A stretch of 64,000 nucleotides of DNA from an uncultured Muribaculaceae bacterium (GCA_910578385.1 CAJTQV010000002.1:1-64000); one strand, 5' to 3'; positions 24,054 through 33,585 are shown, counted from the stretch's first letter. The notes: generated from the letters alone by a model not told the origin. Translations and numbers: made by a program.

Positions 24054-24389
24054 ATGACACAACCTACACATGAGGAGGAGGTGCTCCTCGACGATATATA
24101 TAACGACACCCCTACCGACGTAATGGTGCGCGGTAAGAAATTCAGCGTCCGCTGGCTTAAAGCGGGAACACGCAGACGGCTCACATCCATGCTCCTCAAA
24201 TCGGGAGACGAGACCAAGGTATCGTGCAAGGCCGCATCGCTGATAGTGCTGAACGGACATTTCAAGATAATGCTGCTCCATTGGCTACTGTGGAGATGGT
24301 ACTACTACATCCGTCAGTACGGCGAAGAGGAGCTGACCGAACTTATCGCCACCGCTAAAAAAAAATTCCGCTGCGCCAATACTGGATAA
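24054..24389 (+). CDS. Tail assembly chaperone, gpG-like (zero-frame product)
   Basis: The zero-frame product has 111 residues: an acidic N-terminus (MTQPTHEEEVLLDDIYND), a beta hairpin (MVRGKKFSVRWLKAGTRRR) and an aromatic helix (LLHWLLWRWYYYIRQYGEE). It reads through an A9 tract at 24357-24365 and stops soon after. In the -1 frame the reading continues to a stop at 24514 with MRDTMMMMTRAEVSAF, which looks like the natural end of this protein family. In phages such genes lie between the tube and tape measure genes and use a frameshift to make a longer chaperone. Confidence 0.7.
   Translation: MTQPTHEEEVLLDDIYNDTPTDVMVRGKKFSVRWLKAGTRRRLTSMLLKSGDETKVSCKAASLIVLNGHFKIMLLHWLLWRWYYYIRQYGEEELTELIATAKKKFRCANTG
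24357..24365 (+). other. A9 slippery tract in the tail chaperone gene
   Basis: Nine consecutive A residues follow GCT in frame 0. Ribosomal slippage (A AAA AAA) or transcriptional slippage here gives all three frames downstream, and each carries protein-like sequence. A one-base change in homopolymer length would also join the frames, so an assembly error must be excluded. Confidence 0.65.
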
Positions 24390-24768
24390 ATACCACATTG
24401 CTGACCGCGATGAGAGACACGATGATGATGATGACGAGAGCGGAAGTAAGTGCTTTCCGTCCCGAACTTTCTGGGGGCAATACGGAGAAATCTGCAAAGA
24501 GCGGCCTTGGTTAGCCGAACCGCTGAGAATACTCGGTATCCCCGTCACAAAACCATATTTCGGACTTCTATGGATTCTCACCAACGCGCAGCTTGAACTT
24601 ATGTGCGCCGACGTGTCGATAACCGTCTACAACCGCAAGAAGGGAAAGACCACCGACTCCAAGAAGCATGAGTTCAAGGAGATGAGCAAGGAGGAGATTG
24701 AGCGCAAGAGAAAGGAAGTGGAAGAAAGGCTCGCAAAGGGCACACACATTGTCCGTATCAACTTTTAA
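24364..24768 (+). CDS. Tail assembly chaperone, gpT-like extension (shifted frame)
   Basis: An open frame runs from a stop near 24334 to TAA at 24766-24768 without an ATG until about 24600, so it is probably reached by frame shifting. From the A9 tract it reads through an acidic DDDDDE linker and then a well-formed domain (WGQYGEICKERPWLAEP, LRILGIPVTKPYFGLLWIL) and ends in a lysine- and glutamate-rich helix (EIERKRKEVEERLAKG). This is the place and layout of a gpGT-type extension. A second possible slip site, TGGGGGC at about 24473, could instead connect the -1 frame to this one. Confidence 0.6.
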   Translation, partial: NSAAPILDKYHIADRDERHDDDDDESGSKCFPSRTFWGQYGEICKERPWLAEPLRILGIPVTKPYFGLLWILTNAQLELMCADVSITVYNRKKGKTTDSKKHEFKEMSKEEIERKRKEVEERLAKGTHIVRINF

Positions 24769-24782
24769 CAACTTACAAAAAA

Positions 24783-27700
24783 ATGGCAAACCTCGGCAAT
24801 CTATTTTACACTGTCGGTCTGAAAGACATGACCGACTCTGACTTGCAGAAAATAAACAATAAGCTGGCGCAACTCGGGAGCGGAGTACAGATTGACGTTT
24901 CCTCAATCCGCAAAAGCATCGAAGACGGTCTCGCGGCGAATCCGGTCAAAATCACTTTCGACCCGTTAATCACCTCGGCTGACATTGAAAAGAAGCTGAC
25001 AGGACAAGTGGTCAAGGCTGAAATCGCACCGCTGACAACCTCGCTGTCGGCCAACATCAGCGCGGCCTTGAAATCGGCACCCGTCAACATCGAGAACTTC
25101 ACGGTCTCGCCCCAGTCATTGATTGATGCCATAAACAAGTCTCTTACCGGAGCTGACTTCAAATCGGTGGGAGATTCAATCGGTGCGTCGATGGCGAAGT
25201 CAATCAAGACCAAGTTCGGGAACGAGACATACACCGCGAATGTCAGGATAAATGCTATCAAGCTCGCCAACTCCATCTCGGCGGCGGTCAACCCGTCTTC
25301 CGGTCGCAAGCTGAAAATAGACTTCGATGCAAAAAAGGAGGTCAGAGACAAGATTGTCGCCGCCATCTCTTCGGGAATCAGCACCACAATCACCCCGAAT
25401 ATCACGGCTCAGTCCGTGGAGGAAAAACTGCGCGGCAAGGTGGTTCACGCCGAAATCGTACCGTTGCAGAAAAAACTTATCCAAGGTATCAAGGATGCAG
25501 TGAACAACAACCCGCCGAAAGTCTCTGTCGGCATTCAGGAGAAGAAACTGCGCGACCTCGTGACAAATATCCTCACCAACCGGGGATACATGCTGACCAT
25601 ATCCTCAATCAATGACCAGTTCTCGCGTCAGATACGGACAAGACTCAACGGACAAGGCTACAATGTCAAGATAACGTGCGACCCGAACGTTATCGCCCGT
25701 TCCGTGCAGGCCGCACTGATGGGTATGTCGAGCCGCGTATTCGGATTGCAGGTGTCGCGTGACATACTGCATCAGTCCATCGAGGATGCCTTGCGCGGCA
25801 AGCAGTTCCCGATACAGATAAAGGTCATGCAGGATCAGGCGCGTCAGGCAGTGCAGAACGCGCTCAACCAAGCATCAAACATAAGCCCGACAAACGCCAA
25901 GACCTACAAGGACTTGAAAATGGGTGAATACCGGGCGGCACAAGCCGAACTTGCGAAACTTAAGGCGGCACATATGTCGGCGGCTGACGCTGCGGGCGTA
26001 CATGCGCGTGCATCTCTGAGCCTCGGCGGTGCTTTCGGAAGCAACATCCGGCTTGCCGGTGAACTCGGCTCGGCCATGGCCTCTCTTTACTCAATCCATG
26101 CCGCCAAGGAGTTTCTTTCGCAGGTCATCGAGATTGGCGGTGAGCTGGAGCATCAGAAAATCGCGCTGGAGACAATCTACGGTTCCGGGAGCAAGATGGA
26201 GTCGCTGTACAGCCAGATAAAAGGACTCGCACGCACATCCCCGTTCGGTGTCATAGACCTGACAAAGAACATCAAGCAGCTGTCAGCCTACGGTGTTCAG
26301 TACAACGAGGTCTACGACACAGCCAAACGTCTTGCCGACATATCGGCTGCGACATCGGTTGACATAAACCGACTTATCCTCGCATTCGGCAAGACGAAGA
26401 ACCGCACATTCCTCGACGGTTTGGAGGCTAAGCAGTTCGCGTATGCCAACATACCGATTTACGACCAGCTTTCAAAGAAACTGACCGAGCTTGAAGGCAA
26501 GTTCGTATCAGTGCAGGATGTCATGAAGCGAATCTCCAAGAAAGAGATAGGTTTCGATATGGTCAAGGAGATTCTATGGGATATGACCGACGAGGGAGGC
26601 AAGTTCTACAACATGCAGGAAAAGCTCGCGGGTTCGGTCAAGACCTCGTGGAAACTTGTCAAGGACAACATTCAGCTCATGTTCGGCGAGATAGCCGAAT
26701 CGGGCGTAGGAAGCGGCCTGAAAGACATGGCGGAGATATTGCAGGGGCTTACCCGCAATTGGAAAACACTTGGTGCTGTACTCGGTGGAGCAACCGTTGC
26801 TTTTGGCATATATAAGGCTGCAATCATGGCTCACAATGTAGTAGCTGGAAAATCCATAGCAGCGGCGGCAAAGCAGCACGCATCTATGAAAATGACCCAC
26901 TATTACTCCAATCTTGCCGCTCAGTCATACAGAAGTTTAACCGTGGCGGAAGAAGCGAATTATCTTGCCAGCTCCGGTCTTGCCAAGATTAAGGGAGTGA
27001 ATGTACTCTGGTCAAAGAAGCTGACCGCAGAAGAAGCGGATGCGCTCATGGTCAAGAAACTTCTGACGAGGGAGGATATATTACGTCTTGTCGCTTTGAA
27101 GAAATTGACTGTGGCCGACGCGCAATATGTTCTGACAACCAAAGGCATGACCGCCGCAGATATTCAGGAAATGAACGCACAGATTGCCCGTGCCGCCGCA
27201 GCCAAAAGAAGCACGGTGATATGGAAGCAACTCCAGACCGCAGGTGCCGGGCTACTTGGAACACTGCGGTCACTGGTATTCAACCCATTCACCATGATTA
27301 TGGCCGGACTTGGCGCAGTACTGTCGTTATGGTCGAAGAATAATCAAGAGGCTGAAAAGTTCAAGGAAATCGGCGATAACATTTTTTCAAAGAGAATGGA
27401 TGGTTTTAAAAACCTCCTTGATATTGTGGAGAATATAAAATCTCCGGAAGGGTTGTCTAATCTCGAACTCACTCAGGGAATTGAGGAACTGGAGAATGCG
27501 ATTAAGGATTACTCCAACACACCGTTAGAAGACATCAATAATTCACTTGTTGACCAGAAAGGGCATGTGCGTTCGTTGACCGAAAGATATGAGGAACTTG
27601 TCAAGAGTGTCAGGAATCTAAGGGATTCTTACAGAACATCTTTCAACAAATCAATCACAGGGGCATTGGAGAGTACGGATGAAGGTTGGTTCTCGGATGG

Positions 27701-30700
27701 TCTTGTCAAAAATGCCAAAGACTACACAGATGCGCTCAAAAGAGTCGATGACCGCATAGCAAGTTTCTCGACAAATTTCAAATCATCGATGGTGGATGCT
27801 GTAAATGCAGCGACTAAAGCTGATGAATCATTTAATAAGGCCGTTGCGGGCATGACATCATATGATGATAAGCTGAACTACCTTCTTGATAACATTGAAA
27901 AGTACTCGACAGCAAAGGACGCATTTAACAGCTGGCTCAAGAACCATGACTCGGCTGATACAAAAATTGATACCGACCATCTTCTGAACACAAAACAAAT
28001 ATCTGCGGCACTCAAAGAGTTAGAGAGCGATACAGATAAATTCATAGAAGACCTTGATACCCGGTTAAAAAGGGTGAATTACAACCCTCTTACAGACCGG
28101 GATGCTCTCGCTGTGCAATTGAAGGAAATGCTCAACCAGATGGAAGAAGCCGGAGACGATGCCAAGGCAATCATGGCTAAAAAACTGGAAGAGCACTACG
28201 GCATGGCCGGAATGATTATGGAGGACAAGATTGGTCCGGCAATGCAGGAAAAGTTCAAGAAGATGATGTCGGACAGCACAAACGCTGGCTTACAGGCAGC
28301 CCAGATGATTCTCCGGTACGAGTCATACGAGCAATTGACTGATGCGCAAAAGCAAGCGGTCAGCAAGCTCATGGAGGATGCAAAAAGGCAGGTAATGTCA
28401 GACCTGAAGCTGACAAACAAGGAGATGGCTGACTATCTTGCACGTAATCCTCTGACTCAACTGATTCAGTTGGTTTATACATCGGCCAACGACAAGCCGA
28501 CAGACCTCGAACGCGAGACTGTGCAGAAAAAAGGTTATCCCGGTCTGACTCCGACCACACAATCATATATGAGGCAATGGATGAAGTCAAACTCCGTATT
28601 TGATGCCCGCAATGCGGCACAGGAGGCTAAACAGAAAGCCAAGTCTGAGCTTGATGCCGCAAAAGCCGCAGGTATCGGTATCGAAGCGGCGCAAAAAGAA
28701 TGGGATGAAGTCAATGCTGCGCTTCAGTATCTCGGTTGGACTGACCTTGAAACAAAAGACCGGAAATCAAATAAGCATACGGGGAACAAGTCTCATGGAG
28801 ACTCGGTAGCCGAGCAATTCAAGCAGGAGTTCAAGGACATCAAGGATGCATGGGGCAAGTTTAAGGAATGGTCAAAATCCGTCGGGCAGGAGGACGCGGC
28901 AAATAAGATTGCAGAATCGGGTATTTTTTCAGGATTCTCGGCTGAGGATATACCCCGTACTGCGGAAGAGTACAGGGCACTTGTCGAGAAGCTGCGCGGT
29001 AAGCTGGAGTCAAAGGGAGTCAAAGGGCATTCGCAGCGCGAATCCCTGCTCAACGAGATTCTGAAAACACTCTTTGACGTTGACAAGACCATCCTCGACG
29101 AAACGATTCAGAAAGAATTGGCAAAAGTCGAGGCCGAATCGAAACGTCAGCTCGAAAACTGGAATCTGTACGAGCAGATAAAGAACGCGACCGGCAACGA
29201 GAGTCTTGCCTACACGTTCTCGTTCGGCATGGAAGGTGGCGAGACCGACTATGTCAAGATGATCAAGAATCAGTTTGCCGAGGTCGCGAAAGCCTATGAC
29301 AGAGTTGCGTCATTTGATGATTTCACATCCTACGAGCAAGCCGAGGCGGCATATGGCGAGGAGTTTGCGAAAGCGTGGCAGGAAGCCTACGACAAGATAG
29401 CCGAATACCGCAAGAAAGAACGCGATGAGGTCGCCGAAATGCTTTCAGAGTACAAGACCACTCAGGACGAGATTGCGGCTCTCGCAGCAGAACGTGACCG
29501 CAAGCTCAAAGCGATTGCAGACAGCGACCGTCTTGGCGGAAAGAAAGAAACTCTTTCAGCCCAAGTCCAGCACGACTTCGATTACCGGATTTTCCAGAAG
29601 AGCGGCGAATACCTCAAATTCTTCAATGCCATTCTTTCGATGACAAAGGACGAGGCGGAGGAAGTCGGCCGCAAAATCCGTGAGAACCTTGACAAGAAGT
29701 TGCAGGACGGCACAATCTCCGCAAAGGAATATGCCGACGAGATAAAGAACATCAAGAAACAGCTCGACAAACTGAATAACAAGGGTACTGACTTCCAGTC
29801 TTTCATGAAAGGAGGACTCAACAAGCTCTTTCAAGACAAATATGAGCAGAGCGAATCCGACTTCTATTCAGCATCGCAAGACTACGATAAGTACTCGGAA
29901 CTATTCAAATCCGCGCAGGAATCGGGAGACCAGGCAGGGATGGATCAGGCTAAATCGGCCATGGATGCGGCCTCGGCCATGAAAGAGGGTGCGTCTGCGG
30001 CCATGAACGGTGCGCAGGGTGCCATGAGCACCATGGCAGTCATCGACACCATAGTGCATGGTATCAATGACACCGTGCAGGGTATCAAGGGCACATTCGA
30101 GCTTATTCAGGAAATGGCCGAGTCATACGGCGTGGACGTGGGCGCAGATACCGCATGGGGAGAGGCCGGAGCATTTCTCGACGCGTTTTCGGAAGCCTCG
30201 CAGGGAGCGACGGATGCCTGGGACAGCCTTAAAAGTGGTAATGTCGGAGGTGTGATAAAGGGTGTCGTGCAATCATTCACCGCATGGTTCACCACATTCA
30301 ACCAATGGCATGACGCGAAGCTCGACGCGATGATTTCCAAGAGTCAGGCCGCATACGATGAGATTACCAACATCATCAATGCGATTGAGAGACGCATGGA
30401 ATACACACTCGGCAACCTCCGCAATGCCGACATCTTTGATGTTGACAAGGCAAAGCAGCAGATTGACGAGATAACACAAAGCGTCGCCGAGAAAGAAGAC
30501 CGCATTGCCGAACTCAAAGGTCAGAAACGCGATGCTCTCAACGGGTCTGCCATAGCATCGGGAGCTGCCACATTGTTCGGTGGCCCGATTATCGGCGCAG
30601 CCGCCACTACGGTCAGCATGATTATCGGTGGAGCTGTCGCACTTGCGAACAACGCCAAAATCAAGAAGCTCAGCAAAGAGATAAACGCCCTCTATGAAGA

Positions 30701-31586
30701 GAGGGAGGCCATCCTCGCCCGCATTCAGGCATACGAGGAGGGTGGCGCACTCGCCTACCAGCGTCAGCTCATGAAAGAGCAGCTTGCCGAACTCGAAGAA
30801 CAGAAGCGTCTGCAAGAGGACAAGAAAAACAAGGATGACGACGCTATCCGCGAACTTGATGACCAGATTGACGAGACCCGGCAGAAAATCATGACCTTCT
30901 CGATGGAGATGGCCGAGCAAATCTACGGTATCGACCTCAACTCATGGGCCGAATCAATAGCCGACGCGCTTGTAGATGCTTTCTCGCAAGGCACTGACGC
31001 TGCGGAGGCATTCGAAGACGCGGTATCGGACATCATGCGCTCCCTTGTCAGCAAGATGATTTCAGCTGACATAATCGCACCTCTGATGGATGACATGCGC
31101 ACATGGCTGTTCGGCGAGGATGGCGAGGGCGGCGCATATGGCAAGGACTTCCTTGTTGATGCCGACAATGCCGCCACTCTTGGCAGGATGCTCAATGACA
31201 TAAAATCGGGCATAGCGAATGCCAAAGAACTATACGATGCGGTCAACGAGCAGTTAGGTGGCGCACTCGATGACAAGGAGACTGCAAACGGTCTCTCCGC
31301 CGGAATACAGAGCATAACCGAGGATACCGCCGATTTGCTTGCCTCATACGTCAACGCCATACGCGCTTCGGTAGCGCACATGGAGCTTGACCATGCGGCG
31401 ACTCAGGAGTTGTTGTCACGGATGATCGACTCTGTTCTACCGGAAGTGACCGTGATAGCACGCGCACAGCTGCAAATCCAGCAGCAGATTGCAGCCAATA
31501 CCCTCGCCAATGCAAAGGCGGCGCAGGATATTTACGACCTGTTCCGAAAAGTCAGCAACGGCACTTCAAGAATACATATAGCATAA
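24783..31586 (+). CDS. Tape measure protein, 2267 aa
   Basis: The tape measure sets tail length and fills the tube. The first 380 residues are repeat-rich with NPVKITFDP and PVNIENF patterns. The conserved tape-measure domain lies around residues 450-560 (GELEHQKIALETIYG, RTSPFGVIDLTKNIKQLSAY, then LIFAFG-like LILAFGKTKNRTFLDG). Hydrophobic segments occur near residues 675, 845 and 1930, the last a glycine-rich pair of helices. Much of the rest is coiled coil. At about 0.15 nm per residue the predicted tail is near 340 nm. No lytic transglycosylase or peptidase motif was seen. Confidence 0.93.
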   Translation: MANLGNLFYTVGLKDMTDSDLQKINNKLAQLGSGVQIDVSSIRKSIEDGLAANPVKITFDPLITSADIEKKLTGQVVKAEIAPLTTSLSANISAALKSAPVNIENFTVSPQSLIDAINKSLTGADFKSVGDSIGASMAKSIKTKFGNETYTANVRINAIKLANSISAAVNPSSGRKLKIDFDAKKEVRDKIVAAISSGISTTITPNITAQSVEEKLRGKVVHAEIVPLQKKLIQGIKDAVNNNPPKVSVGIQEKKLRDLVTNILTNRGYMLTISSINDQFSRQIRTRLNGQGYNVKITCDPNVIARSVQAALMGMSSRVFGLQVSRDILHQSIEDALRGKQFPIQIKVMQDQARQAVQNALNQASNISPTNAKTYKDLKMGEYRAAQAELAKLKAAHMSAADAAGVHARASLSLGGAFGSNIRLAGELGSAMASLYSIHAAKEFLSQVIEIGGELEHQKIALETIYGSGSKMESLYSQIKGLARTSPFGVIDLTKNIKQLSAYGVQYNEVYDTAKRLADISAATSVDINRLILAFGKTKNRTFLDGLEAKQFAYANIPIYDQLSKKLTELEGKFVSVQDVMKRISKKEIGFDMVKEILWDMTDEGGKFYNMQEKLAGSVKTSWKLVKDNIQLMFGEIAESGVGSGLKDMAEILQGLTRNWKTLGAVLGGATVAFGIYKAAIMAHNVVAGKSIAAAAKQHASMKMTHYYSNLAAQSYRSLTVAEEANYLASSGLAKIKGVNVLWSKKLTAEEADALMVKKLLTREDILRLVALKKLTVADAQYVLTTKGMTAADIQEMNAQIARAAAAKRSTVIWKQLQTAGAGLLGTLRSLVFNPFTMIMAGLGAVLSLWSKNNQEAEKFKEIGDNIFSKRMDGFKNLLDIVENIKSPEGLSNLELTQGIEELENAIKDYSNTPLEDINNSLVDQKGHVRSLTERYEELVKSVRNLRDSYRTSFNKSITGALESTDEGWFSDGLVKNAKDYTDALKRVDDRIASFSTNFKSSMVDAVNAATKADESFNKAVAGMTSYDDKLNYLLDNIEKYSTAKDAFNSWLKNHDSADTKIDTDHLLNTKQISAALKELESDTDKFIEDLDTRLKRVNYNPLTDRDALAVQLKEMLNQMEEAGDDAKAIMAKKLEEHYGMAGMIMEDKIGPAMQEKFKKMMSDSTNAGLQAAQMILRYESYEQLTDAQKQAVSKLMEDAKRQVMSDLKLTNKEMADYLARNPLTQLIQLVYTSANDKPTDLERETVQKKGYPGLTPTTQSYMRQWMKSNSVFDARNAAQEAKQKAKSELDAAKAAGIGIEAAQKEWDEVNAALQYLGWTDLETKDRKSNKHTGNKSHGDSVAEQFKQEFKDIKDAWGKFKEWSKSVGQEDAANKIAESGIFSGFSAEDIPRTAEEYRALVEKLRGKLESKGVKGHSQRESLLNEILKTLFDVDKTILDETIQKELAKVEAESKRQLENWNLYEQIKNATGNESLAYTFSFGMEGGETDYVKMIKNQFAEVAKAYDRVASFDDFTSYEQAEAAYGEEFAKAWQEAYDKIAEYRKKERDEVAEMLSEYKTTQDEIAALAAERDRKLKAIADSDRLGGKKETLSAQVQHDFDYRIFQKSGEYLKFFNAILSMTKDEAEEVGRKIRENLDKKLQDGTISAKEYADEIKNIKKQLDKLNNKGTDFQSFMKGGLNKLFQDKYEQSESDFYSASQDYDKYSELFKSAQESGDQAGMDQAKSAMDAASAMKEGASAAMNGAQGAMSTMAVIDTIVHGINDTVQGIKGTFELIQEMAESYGVDVGADTAWGEAGAFLDAFSEASQGATDAWDSLKSGNVGGVIKGVVQSFTAWFTTFNQWHDAKLDAMISKSQAAYDEITNIINAIERRMEYTLGNLRNADIFDVDKAKQQIDEITQSVAEKEDRIAELKGQKRDALNGSAIASGAATLFGGPIIGAAATTVSMIIGGAVALANNAKIKKLSKEINALYEEREAILARIQAYEEGGALAYQRQLMKEQLAELEEQKRLQEDKKNKDDDAIRELDDQIDETRQKIMTFSMEMAEQIYGIDLNSWAESIADALVDAFSQGTDAAEAFEDAVSDIMRSLVSKMISADIIAPLMDDMRTWLFGEDGEGGAYGKDFLVDADNAATLGRMLNDIKSGIANAKELYDAVNEQLGGALDDKETANGLSAGIQSITEDTADLLASYVNAIRASVAHMELDHAATQELLSRMIDSVLPEVTVIARAQLQIQQQIAANTLANAKAAQDIYDLFRKVSNGTSRIHIA

Positions 31587-31595
31587 ATCAAATCT

Positions 31596-32081
31596 ATGAA
31601 TATGGAAAATATCAGCACAGCACTACGCGAAGAGGCAATCAGCCTTGGACTCTGCAAAAAATGGACTGAGGAATGGCAGGACAATACCGGAACGGATGCC
31701 CTTATCGACAAGTTCAAGCGCGGACTCGACTTCTGCATCAAGCATGACTGGCCGACTACGGAAGCAATCAAACGAATGTTCCCTACCCTCGACCTCGTAC
31801 GCAACGGGGTTTATGTTGACCAACGGCTTGACTTCATCGATGGCAACGAACTGCACCACGGCACATATGTGCTGATGGGGAAATGCACCGGTACATTGCG
31901 GTTCGCGCCATGGACTGCGGCCACTGTCTATCTGCGGCACGACACCCATGTCAGCATCGAGGCCGGAGAGAACGCGGTCATATTCGTGCATCTCTACGAC
32001 AATTCCGGACTTGACGGAGAGCTGCCGGCTGACGCGAAAGTCAGAGTCCTTGACCGCCGTGGCCGTAAACGCATACTCTGA
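31596..32081 (+). CDS. Hypothetical protein after tape measure, 161 aa
   Basis: This gene follows the tape measure by 9 nt and closes the rightward operon. The N-terminal half is helical (REEAISLGLCKKWTEEWQD, then DKFKRGLDFCIKHDWPT). The C-terminal half is a run of short beta strands (LHHGTYVLMGKCTG, VYLRHDTHVSIEAGENA, VIFVHLYDNSGLDG), like a small right-handed beta structure. I recall similar proteins in Bacteroides mobile elements but cannot assign a function. It is followed by a terminator. Confidence 0.65.
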   Translation: MNMENISTALREEAISLGLCKKWTEEWQDNTGTDALIDKFKRGLDFCIKHDWPTTEAIKRMFPTLDLVRNGVYVDQRLDFIDGNELHHGTYVLMGKCTGTLRFAPWTAATVYLRHDTHVSIEAGENAVIFVHLYDNSGLDGELPADAKVRVLDRRGRKRIL

Positions 32082-32128
32082 GACATCGTATATCCTTTGT
32101 TTTATTTTGTTTGAATTGGTTAGAAGCG

Positions 32129-32158
32129 AACGCGCCCATCCGTGAGGACAGGCGCGTT
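32129..32158 (+). terminator. Terminator at the end of the capsid-tail operon
   Basis: AACGCGCC (32129-32136) pairs with GGCGCGTT (32151-32158), followed by a T-tract. It separates the tail operon from the convergent integrase gene. Confidence 0.8.
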
Positions 32159-32163
32159 TTTCA

Positions 32164-33405
32164 TTACTTCTTGCCATACAGAACCCAGTCGAGTACACGG
32201 CGGTTGGCCTCATCCACCTTGCGCTGGTCGCGGTCAAGATAAATCTCGGTGATACCGCTTCCCATGCTGTGACCGAGTGCCTGGGAGATGACATCCTTCG
32301 GTATGTCGAGGTCATTGTAGGCGATTGTCGCCCATGTATGCCGCGCCCAATATGTCGTGATGTCCGGCCAGAACGACGTTATCTTTTTCTTGCCGCCGCG
32401 ACCGACAATCTTCATTTCTCCGATTTTCTGCAACCCCTTGTTCGTCCATTTTATGAAGTCTTTGTGGGAAGTCCATCTGTCGGAAATGGAGAGCAGACCA
32501 CTCGTGCCCGGATACTTTTTAATCAGCTCCATGGCCTCCGGCTCGACCTTGATTGAGTACAGACGGTGTGTCTTGGCTCGTCTGTACTCCACTCGTCCGC
32601 TCGATGTCACCTCTTTCAGATTGAAAAGGTCAACGGCATTGATACCGATCAGCATGAAGATGAGTTTGAACATATCGCGGTACATTTCCTGATATGGCTC
32701 CACCTCACATGTGAACAGCTTGCGCAACTCCTCTACCGTAAGAGACCGCTTACGGGTTGCCTCCGGCTTTATCTTGAACCGTCTGAACGGATATTTGTCC
32801 GTCAGCTCCTCGTCTATCGCACGGTTGATGATGGTTCGGATGTTCTTGAAGTGGATGTTCCGGGTGTTCTGGCTCAACCCCTTTCCGACAAGCCACTCGT
32901 CGAAGCGGTTTAGCCATTTGAGGTCGATGTCGGCGAACTTCAACCGATTCGCATCATCTGCAAATTCAGTTATCTTCTTATATGTGTATTCTTGGCTCTC
33001 CTTATAGCCCTCGTTCGTTTTGGAATCGATGCGCTGCCGGAAGAACGGCATGAATAGCTCTCTTTTCGCCTTTTCCTTCTCACTCTCCTCTTCCTCGTCG
33101 GGAAGGAACAGTATTTCGGCTTTGATTCTGTCGCGCAGGGAGGAGGCATCCATATTCTTGTCTAACCCATATTGCACCATGTCGAGCTGCATGGCATCGA
33201 GCTTGTCAGTCAGACTCCGGATATACCTGGCCTGACGTTGTTTGCTCGCGGTGGTTGACAACAACATCGCATCATCATATTCTTTCTGCGACATTGCAAC
33301 TCCAAGGGTAAACTCTGCCTTGCGTCTGTTCTTTACAATTCGGACAAACAGGACACCAGAATTTTCCTTTCTTAAGATTTTGTATGTAAACATCAGTGTT
33401 CTCAT
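32164..33405 (-). CDS. int: Prophage integrase (tyrosine recombinase)
   Basis: This 413-residue enzyme should integrate and excise the prophage at tRNA-Ala. Domains are an arm-binding N-terminus, a core-binding domain (SQEYTYKKITEFADDANR, then GLSQNTRNIHFKNIRTI) and a catalytic domain. The catalytic Lys is in RRAKTHRLYSIKV, the Arg in YWARHTWATIA, then LGHSMGSGITEIYLD with His and the nucleophilic Tyr. The first conserved Arg is replaced: the segment reads MLIGINAVDLFNL. Box II has Tyr instead of the first His. It lies next to the tRNA and a row of short repeats. Alternative ATG at 33393 (MFTYKIL) is possible. Confidence 0.93.
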   Translation of the reverse strand: MRTLMFTYKILRKENSGVLFVRIVKNRRKAEFTLGVAMSQKEYDDAMLLSTTASKQRQARYIRSLTDKLDAMQLDMVQYGLDKNMDASSLRDRIKAEILFLPDEEEESEKEKAKRELFMPFFRQRIDSKTNEGYKESQEYTYKKITEFADDANRLKFADIDLKWLNRFDEWLVGKGLSQNTRNIHFKNIRTIINRAIDEELTDKYPFRRFKIKPEATRKRSLTVEELRKLFTCEVEPYQEMYRDMFKLIFMLIGINAVDLFNLKEVTSSGRVEYRRAKTHRLYSIKVEPEAMELIKKYPGTSGLLSISDRWTSHKDFIKWTNKGLQKIGEMKIVGRGGKKKITSFWPDITTYWARHTWATIAYNDLDIPKDVISQALGHSMGSGITEIYLDRDQRKVDEANRRVLDWVLYGKK

Positions 33406-33420
33406 TGCGCTTCATTTTTT

Positions 33421-33480
33421 GTTTCACTTTAGTGAAACACTCTGTCCCAACTTGTCCCAACTTGTCCCAACTTGTCCCAA
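33421..33480. repeat. Hairpin operator and four 10-bp tandem repeats beside the integrase
   Basis: GTTTCACTTTAGTGAAAC (33421-33438) is a perfect 8-bp inverted repeat. It is followed by TCTGTCCCAA and three copies of CTTGTCCCAA (33441-33480), each 10 bp, about one helical turn. Position between integrase and tRNA suggests integrase arm-binding sites. Confidence 0.7.
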
Positions 33481-33541
33481 TCAACCCTCAAAAATCATAA
33501 CAATTTTGGCGGCATTTTGGGTGCAAATTTGGCTGAATATT

Positions 33542-33585
33542 AAAAAAAGAAGCCCGGAATCAGATTATTTAACTGTCTGATTCCG
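33542..33585 (-). terminator. Terminator downstream of the tRNA
   Basis: CGGAATCAGA (33555-33564) and TCTGATTCCG (33576-33585) form a stem. On the minus strand a T7 tract follows, so it ends leftward transcription coming out of the tRNA gene. It lies on the prophage side of the junction, so the prophage supplies it. Confidence 0.7.

Noticed and set aside
33441..33480. CRISPR-like array
   Set aside because: The 10-bp units are directly adjacent without spacers, and no cas genes are present.
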